Shown here: piece after piece, positions 15,040-18,999 of the stretch
Layout: the number at the start of each line of letters is the position of its first letter
Numbering within the stretch: position 1 is the stretch's first letter
Origin: Acidimicrobiia bacterium
GTDB taxonomy: Bacteria; Actinomycetota; Acidimicrobiia; IMCC26256; JAENVU01
Direction of reading: 5' to 3'
Length of the DNA: 18,999 nucleotides
Assembly: GCA_016650415.1 (NCBI GenBank)
Contig: JAENVU010000226.1
Span: 1-18,999, forward strand
Translations under genes and position numbers: made by a program
Notes under the pieces: model-generated
Databases searched by the model: none
What the model was told of the DNA's origin: nothing
Seen by the model: only the letters and a program-made list of their open reading frames with translations

Positions 15040-15650
15040 CCGAGCATTTTGAACGACGTGATCAATCGTTCGTACGGACCGGTGTCCGAGTTCGGCGTCT
15101 TGGCGGTGATCGCGTAGAGCCGGTCGGCCCGCAGGATCAACCGAGTGCGCCAGGTGCTGGAACCGTCGGTGTAGACGACGTCCTTGACCGCCACGTCGAT
15201 GATCGGCGTGGGCTTGGTCTGGGACTCGATGCTCTTCCCACTCGCGACTTGCCCGGCAAACTGGTTGAGCGCGCTGGTGTAGTTCGCGAGCTGCGAATCG
15301 GGTTGTGCAGTGTTCGTGACTGTGAACTCGTACCCCGAACCGGGGTTGCTCGACGCGGTCACGATCTGCCCGTACTCGTTGGCGTCGGTCGTGATCACGG
15401 GCTTGGTCGGCATCGCGACGGTGAATCCGGCCGGCGGGCTGGCGAAGGTCTCGCCGACGTCCTTGTGCACGTACTGAGAGATGAGCGAACCCGCGGACGG
15501 GTTGATCCAGCGGGTCCACACCCACCAACCGACGGTGAGCACCACCGCGGCCAGAACCACCCAGGCGATGGCGGTGGTCAGTGGGTTGGCCGGAGGGCGG
15601 TCCACCACGATTGCCTCGAGCGGCTCATCGGTTTCGTCGATCTGGACCAC
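15036..15650 (-). CDS. Single-pass membrane-anchored protein of unknown function
   Basis: I cannot assign a function. The 204-residue protein has a short acidic cytoplasmic N-terminus, one transmembrane helix at about residues 25-47 with GWWVWTRW at its outer end, and an extracellular domain of about 150 residues. That domain begins ASPPAGFTVAMPTKP and ends YERLITSFKML, a pattern common in PsbP/Mog1-like alpha-beta domains of bacterial envelope proteins; I cannot confirm the fold by eye. There are no cysteines. The start is a GTG at 15650, six bases after a TACGCT box. Its TAG stop overlaps the TAG of the convergent acetyltransferase in a shared CTAG. Confidence 0.75.
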   Translation of the reverse strand: MVQIDETDEPLEAIVVDRPPANPLTTAIAWVVLAAVVLTVGWWVWTRWINPSAGSLISQYVHKDVGETFASPPAGFTVAMPTKPVITTDANEYGQIVTASSNPGSGYEFTVTNTAQPDSQLANYTSALNQFAGQVASGKSIESQTKPTPIIDVAVKDVVYTDGSSTWRTRLILRADRLYAITAKTPNSDTGPYERLITSFKMLG

Positions 15651-15662
15651 CGGGGGAGCGTA
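15651..15662 (-). promoter_or_regulatory. Candidate leaderless promoter of the membrane-anchored protein gene
   Basis: On the minus strand TACGCT (15662-15657) is followed by six bases and the GTG at 15650. It lies in the 54-base gap after the crotonase gene, so the membrane protein may be transcribed separately from the lipid operon. No -35 box is clear. Confidence 0.5.
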
Positions 15663-15704
15663 CCCGGGCGGATGCCTCGGGCCAGGGGGTGGGGGGTCGG
15701 TGGG

Positions 15705-16445
15705 TCAGCGGGGCTTCGGCGCGGGCGCGAACCGCGACCGCAACGACCACACTTGATGTTCCAGCTCGAACCGCATCGCCGTGTCGTGTTCGGCGATCGT
15801 CGGAGTGTGGCGCAGGGTCGCCTTGGTCCGCACGGAGAGTTCGCGCGCGACCTCTCCGGCCCGGGTGGCCATCTCGATCGACCGGGGCAGCAGCGCGTCG
15901 TCGGCGACGCATTCCCAGGCGAGACCGACCTCGGCGGCTCGGCGCCCGTCGATCCGGGCCCCGAAGAGGTTCATCGCGGCGGTCGTCTGGGGACCGACCG
16001 CCCGATCCAGCAGCCAGGTGTTGCCGCCACCCGGATGGATGCCGATGCGAAGGAACCGGGCGTCGAAGATCGCACTGGTACTGGCGATGCGCACGTCACA
16101 GGCGAGGGCGAGATTGAGGCCGGCACCGACCGCGGGGCCGTTGACCGCGGCGATGGTGGGCAGGGGTGAATCGAGGATCCGGAGGAACCCCGCGTAGATG
16201 TCCCGCACGTCGGCGGGCTCCTCGGTGCCATCCGCCATCGCCTTCAGCGCGTTCACATCCGCACCGGAACAGAACGCGGGGCCGGCACCGGTGACGACGA
16301 CGGCACCGACCTCGGGGTCGGCGTCCAGGGCGTCCATCGTGGTCAGGATCTCGGCAACGAGCGGGGCGGTCATGGCATTGCGGCGCTCGGGGTCGTCGAG
16401 GGTGATCACCGCGACCCGGTCGTGGCGTTCGAGGTGGACGGGCAT
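15705..16445 (-). CDS. Crotonase-fold (enoyl-CoA hydratase/isomerase family) protein without the hydratase glutamates
   Basis: The 246-residue protein has the crotonase fold, which holds an acyl-CoA thioester in an oxyanion hole. The fold marks are clear: ITLDDPERRNAM, AFCSGADVNALK forming the first half of the oxyanion hole, and VNGPAVGAGLNLALACDVRIAS forming the second. Aligned by eye with mitochondrial enoyl-CoA hydratase, the two catalytic glutamates (Glu144 and Glu164 there) are Asn111 and Phe131 here. Classical hydration of enoyl-CoA is therefore unlikely; isomerase, hydrolase or another activity is possible. Automatic annotation as enoyl-CoA hydratase should be treated with care. The ATG at 16445 lies four bases after the SDR gene's stop, so it is probably the last gene of an acyltransferase-SDR-crotonase operon. 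Confidence 0.9.
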   Translation of the reverse strand: MPVHLERHDRVAVITLDDPERRNAMTAPLVAEILTTMDALDADPEVGAVVVTGAGPAFCSGADVNALKAMADGTEEPADVRDIYAGFLRILDSPLPTIAAVNGPAVGAGLNLALACDVRIASTSAIFDARFLRIGIHPGGGNTWLLDRAVGPQTTAAMNLFGARIDGRRAAEVGLAWECVADDALLPRSIEMATRAGEVARELSVRTKATLRHTPTIAEHDTAMRFELEHQVWSLRSRFAPAPKPR

Positions 16446-16449
16446 GGGA

Positions 16450-17493
16450 TCAGCCTTGGTCGCGGACGATCGCGGGGGAATGACGGAAGAAGGTTTCGAC
16501 GTCCCGCTCGTATCGGTAGGACGGACTGTTGCTCCCGACCGCAGTTTCGAGTCGCAAGCTCCGCGCGAACGCGTCGACGGTTCCGGCGGTGGAGTACTGG
16601 TAGCGGAACCCGGTGCGTTTGAACGGGCTGTTGTCCACCGCCCGGCCGTAACGGAGCAGGCTCAGGACCTCGGGCGGGAGATCGATGATCCGAGCCAGGC
16701 GGAGCGGCTCCACCGCCCATTGCGTGAGCAGGGGCGGCAGCGGGATCCGCCGCCGACCCACGATCGCGCACACCTCGCTCCAGGGGAGCGTGCCGTCTCC
16801 GGCGATGTTGAACACCCCCGGGACGTCGTTCCTGGTTGCGTAGACGAGCGCGCCGGTGACGTCGTCTTCGTGGGTGAACTGCAGACGTGGGTCGAACCCG
16901 AGGATCTCGGGGACGATGGGCAGGCGCAACGCGCGCGAGAACGCGGTGGTGACGTCGTCACCGAGCACGTTGGTGAACCGAAGTTTGGTGACGGTGACGT
17001 GCGGATTGTCGATGGCGAAGTCACGCACGAAGGAGGCGGCCTCGAGGAGCGAGCGCTCGACCCGGGTTCGGGGCGCGCGGGTGCGGGGCATGGACTCACG
17101 GAAGAAGTAGGGGTCCTTGTAATTCGCGCCGTAGGTGAGGGTGGAACTCTTGACGATCACCTTGCGCACGGGGCTGCCGGCGGCACCGGCGGCGGCGAGT
17201 AGGTTCATGGTCCCGATGACGTTGATCTCGTGCAGGGCCCGGCCGGGGAGTTCGGTCGACCCGACGACCAGGTGGGTGTGCAGGATCGTGTCGACCTGCG
17301 TGGCGCGGACGATGCGATCGAGAATCGAGTAGTTCGAATCGGCCTTGACGAACTCGGTGCGTTCGAGGGGCAGAACGGGTTCCTCGGTATCGAGGCCGAC
17401 GATCATCTCGACGTCGGGGTGGGCCTCGAGGCGTTGGGCGAGGTGGCTGCCCCAGAACGTGCCCAGGCCCGTGACGAGGATGCGCATTCCCAT
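16450..17493 (-). CDS. Atypical extended SDR (NAD-dependent epimerase/dehydratase family)
   Basis: The 347-residue protein has the Rossmann fold of extended short-chain dehydrogenases. It opens with RILVTGLGTFWGSHLA, a nucleotide-binding loop, then VDTILHTHLVVGS, NVIGTMNLLAAA and KSSTLTYGANYKD at about 115-127, and ends with a variable substrate domain including FDPRLQFTHEDDV and PGVFNIAGDG. At the place of the catalytic Tyr-x-x-x-Lys I read Thr143 and Arg147, so standard oxidoreductase chemistry may be lost. By its blocks it resembles mycobacterial Rv0501 (annotated GalE2), which also sits beside an acyltransferase gene; this comparison is from memory. The ATG at 17493 is preferred; Met3 is an alternative. 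It lies three bases after the acyltransferase stop. The substrate is unknown, and UDP-sugar epimerisation is not supported. Confidence 0.88.
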   Translation of the reverse strand: MGMRILVTGLGTFWGSHLAQRLEAHPDVEMIVGLDTEEPVLPLERTEFVKADSNYSILDRIVRATQVDTILHTHLVVGSTELPGRALHEINVIGTMNLLAAAGAAGSPVRKVIVKSSTLTYGANYKDPYFFRESMPRTRAPRTRVERSLLEAASFVRDFAIDNPHVTVTKLRFTNVLGDDVTTAFSRALRLPIVPEILGFDPRLQFTHEDDVTGALVYATRNDVPGVFNIAGDGTLPWSEVCAIVGRRRIPLPPLLTQWAVEPLRLARIIDLPPEVLSLLRYGRAVDNSPFKRTGFRYQYSTAGTVDAFARSLRLETAVGSNSPSYRYERDVETFFRHSPAIVRDQG

Positions 17494-17496
17494 GGA

Positions 17497-18477
17497 TCAG
17501 CCGAACCAGACGCTGCGGCGGGTGCGCAACATGTCGTAGAGCGCATCCTGGATTGCGTCGCGGATGCGATCGGAGTCGGCCATGACCTGGGCCCGCGGAT
17601 AGCGCTCTTGATCGGGAGCGACATCTAAGTAGACCGGCGGCAACACGCGGATGCGGAACTTCGAGGGGAAGTACATCGCGGCCCCGAGCGGGCCGAACGC
17701 CATCATGTTGGCGGTGATCGGGAAGTACGGCAGGTTGGTGAGTGCCGCGAGCCGGCGGCTCTTGAACATGATCGGCATCGCTTCTTCGTTCCCGACGACC
17801 GCGATGGGGATGACCGGAACGCCCGAGCGCATCGCGATCTCGATGAACCCGGCGCGGCCGAAGCGGTGGAGCTTGTAGCGATCCCGGTAGACCTTGCCGG
17901 TGCCCTTCGTACCCTCGGGGAACACCAGGACGAGTTGGCGGTCGTCCTTGAGGAGGCGGTACGCGTTGTCGGGGTGGGCGGCGACGCCGCCGAGCCGCGA
18001 CCACATCGTGCCCACGAACGGGATCGCGCGAAACAGGTTCTCGGCGAGGCCGTACACCGGGCGCTCGAGTTCGGTTTCGATGCCGTGCATGATCACCGGC
18101 GCGTCGGCGGGTATGGCTCCGGCATGATTCGCGACCAGCAGCGCGCCACCGTCGTCGGGGATGTGTTCGAGACCTTCCCACTCGGCGCGGAACCAGTGCC
18201 GGTACATCGGGTCGTAGAGCCGCCGGGCGATCTCGCGCATGTGTTCGCTGCGGCCGTACGCGTCGACATCGCCGCGCCGAATGTCGGTCTCGCCGGGCTC
18301 GAGGTCCAGCCGCTCGGGTCGATCCGGACGCGGCGCGGGCACCAAGGCGACCATGCGTGCGACTTGGCTCTCGGCCTCGGTGAGGTCGACGATGGGCGTG
18401 ACCGGGCTCGTCACCGGGTTGGTCGGCGGATTCGCCGGCGGGGTGGCGTCGGCGTCGGACTCGGGAAGTTCGGTCAC
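17497..18477 (-). CDS. Acyltransferase of the MGAT/PlsC-like LPLAT family
   Basis: The 326-residue protein should move a fatty acyl group to a glycerolipid or related acceptor at the inner face of the membrane. Its core has VANHAGAIPAD with His118 and Asp125, spaced as in the diacylglycerol-acyltransferase-like branch rather than the HX4D of classical PlsC. The second block, FPEGTKGTGK, has Glu188, and VIPIAVVGNEE follows. Residues 1-30 are Pro/Thr/Ala-rich and probably disordered. I chose the GTG at 18477 because GGAG stands five bases upstream. A TTG at 18528 would add 17 residues and run through the palindrome at 18504-18521. The SDR and crotonase genes follow at gaps of three and four bases. 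Mycobacterial Rv0502 has a similar sequence and partner. The lipid made is not known. Confidence 0.9.
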   Translation of the reverse strand: MTELPESDADATPPANPPTNPVTSPVTPIVDLTEAESQVARMVALVPAPRPDRPERLDLEPGETDIRRGDVDAYGRSEHMREIARRLYDPMYRHWFRAEWEGLEHIPDDGGALLVANHAGAIPADAPVIMHGIETELERPVYGLAENLFRAIPFVGTMWSRLGGVAAHPDNAYRLLKDDRQLVLVFPEGTKGTGKVYRDRYKLHRFGRAGFIEIAMRSGVPVIPIAVVGNEEAMPIMFKSRRLAALTNLPYFPITANMMAFGPLGAAMYFPSKFRIRVLPPVYLDVAPDQERYPRAQVMADSDRIRDAIQDALYDMLRTRRSVWFG

Positions 18478-18503
18478 GCTGGCTCCGGGCGGGTTCTGAC
18501 ACC

Positions 18504-18521
18504 GTGATGCGAACGCATCAC
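18504..18521. promoter_or_regulatory. 18-base palindrome, possible operator of the acyltransferase operon
   Basis: GTGATGCG and CGCATCAC form a perfect 8-base inverted repeat with two bases between. It sits 27 bases before the chosen acyltransferase start, in the gap after the MATE gene. There is no T-run on either side, so it is not a usual terminator. A dimeric repressor site is the likely reading, but the regulator is unknown. Confidence 0.45.
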
Positions 18522-18533
18522 CCGGCAAGGAAA

Positions 18534-18550
18534 CCGCGGAATCGCCGCGG
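18534..18550. repeat. Short GC-rich inverted repeat
   Basis: CCGCGG occurs twice around a five-base loop (AATCG) and could form a hairpin 48 bases after the stop of the MATE gene on the minus strand. It lacks a U-run, so a terminator role is doubtful; in this GC-rich genome it may be chance. Confidence 0.3.
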
Positions 18551-18597
18551 ATGCAACTCGTGGAATGCGCACGTCGGACGGGCGTCCCGGCGGATGG

Positions 18598-18999
18598 TCA
18601 TTCGGGAGCGCTCGCGCCGACGACGGCCCACCGATCCGTGCGAAATCTCCAGTACAAGCCGGCCCACCGCGCCAGCATCCAGAAGGTGAACGCCGCCCAC
18701 AGCCAGGCGAGCGTGGCGCCGTAGGCGATCACGACGGCGAGCAAGATTCCGTAGACCACGCTGGCGACGATCATCGCGAGGGCCAAGTACCGCGAATCGC
18801 CCGCGCCGATGAGGATGCCGTCGAAGACGAACACGGCGGCGGCGATCGGCTGGAGCGCGGCGACGAACCAGAGGACGGTCTCGGCCTTGGCGCGGACCAG
18901 GGCGTCGTCGGAGAAGGGGAGCACCAGCCACGGGCGGCTGAGTGCGACCAGGAGACCGAGCACGACCCCCGCGCCGAGTCCGATTTCGAGCAAGCGGCG
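18598..18999 (-). CDS. MATE/DinF-family multidrug transporter, 5' part beyond the window
   Basis: MATE transporters export drugs or metabolites in exchange for H+ or Na+. Only about 133 C-terminal residues are inside the window; the frame is open to the right edge, so the TTG at 18993 is not a true start. Four hydrophobic segments are visible, and the block FDGILIGAGDSRYLALAMI is typical of the DinF-type branch, lying in the tenth or eleventh helix of a protein usually of 430-460 residues. The C-terminus ends RTDRWAVVGASAPE. No disruption is seen in this part. It is upstream of the acyltransferase operon on the same strand, with a gap of 120 bases that contains a palindrome, so co-transcription is uncertain. 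The transported substrate cannot be read from the sequence. Confidence 0.88.
   Translation of the reverse strand, partial: RRLLEIGLGAGVVLGLLVALSRPWLVLPFSDDALVRAKAETVLWFVAALQPIAAAVFVFDGILIGAGDSRYLALAMIVASVVYGILLAVVIAYGATLAWLWAAFTFWMLARWAGLYWRFRTDRWAVVGASAPE

Noticed and set aside
17096..18502. A 468-codon minus-strand frame overlapping the acyltransferase and SDR genes
   Set aside because: Its product is extremely rich in Arg and Pro and crosses two well-supported genes in another frame; it is a GC-driven shadow.
18534..18550. Rho-independent terminator for the MATE gene
   Set aside because: The hairpin is short and no U-run follows on the minus strand, so only an inverted repeat is reported.
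1..18999. CRISPR array, tRNA or rRNA gene, insertion sequence, prophage, toxin-antitoxin or defence system
   Set aside because: No spaced direct repeats, cloverleaf-like sequences, transposase or integrase motifs, or defence-protein domains were seen. The only tandem repeat is the 27-base one in the parvulin tail.

Overview
This is a gene-dense chromosomal window of very high GC content. It looks like an actinobacterium, and I favour the class Acidimicrobiia by inference from the gene set and style; a 16S or marker-gene search would be needed to confirm it. GTG starts are common, gaps are short, start and stop codons overlap (ATGA, GTGA), and several genes seem to have leaderless promoters (a TANNNT box 6-7 bases before the start codon). 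I see no tRNA, rRNA, CRISPR array, insertion sequence, prophage gene or integrase, and no gene-free stretch above 300 bases.

Left part (1-8975, all plus strand): a housekeeping run. It holds the C-terminal two thirds of mfd (transcription-repair coupling factor, cut by the window edge), a SurA/PrsA-like parvulin lipoprotein, a MazG pyrophosphohydrolase with an N-terminal tetrapyrrole-methylase-like domain, an acetoacetate-decarboxylase-fold gene broken by a -1 frame change, enolase, an FtsB/DivIC septum protein, a DUF501 protein and a Ppx/GppA phosphatase. From memory, the order mfd-mazG-eno-divIC-DUF501-ppx matches the Mycobacterium tuberculosis Rv1020-Rv1026 neighbourhood. The parvulin and the decarboxylase-like gene are the local differences.

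Middle part (9013-15039): short units in both directions. There is an unrecognised 121-residue helical protein, a class V (alanine-glyoxylate type) aminotransferase, a convergent SRPBCC protein, an endonuclease/exonuclease/phosphatase-family protein, a convergent oligoribonuclease (orn), and, divergent from orn, an AMP-forming acyl-CoA synthetase coupled to a RimJ/RimL-type acetyltransferase.

Right part (15036-18999, all minus strand): reading along the minus strand from the right edge, there is the C-terminal end of a MATE/DinF-type transporter, an MGAT/PlsC-type acyltransferase, an atypical extended SDR and a crotonase-fold protein, followed by a separately promoted membrane-anchored protein of unknown function. 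The acyltransferase, SDR and crotonase are 3-4 bases apart and look co-transcribed. The acyltransferase plus SDR pair resembles mycobacterial Rv0502/Rv0501, which suggests a lipid or cell-envelope role.

I found no convincing new defence or mobile system. The most notable points are the frameshifted decarboxylase-fold gene with a canonical-looking slippery heptamer, the repeated leaderless promoter layout including a tight divergent pair, an 18-base palindrome before the acyltransferase, and three enzymes (crotonase, SDR, acyl-CoA synthetase) whose usual catalytic or pocket residues are replaced.
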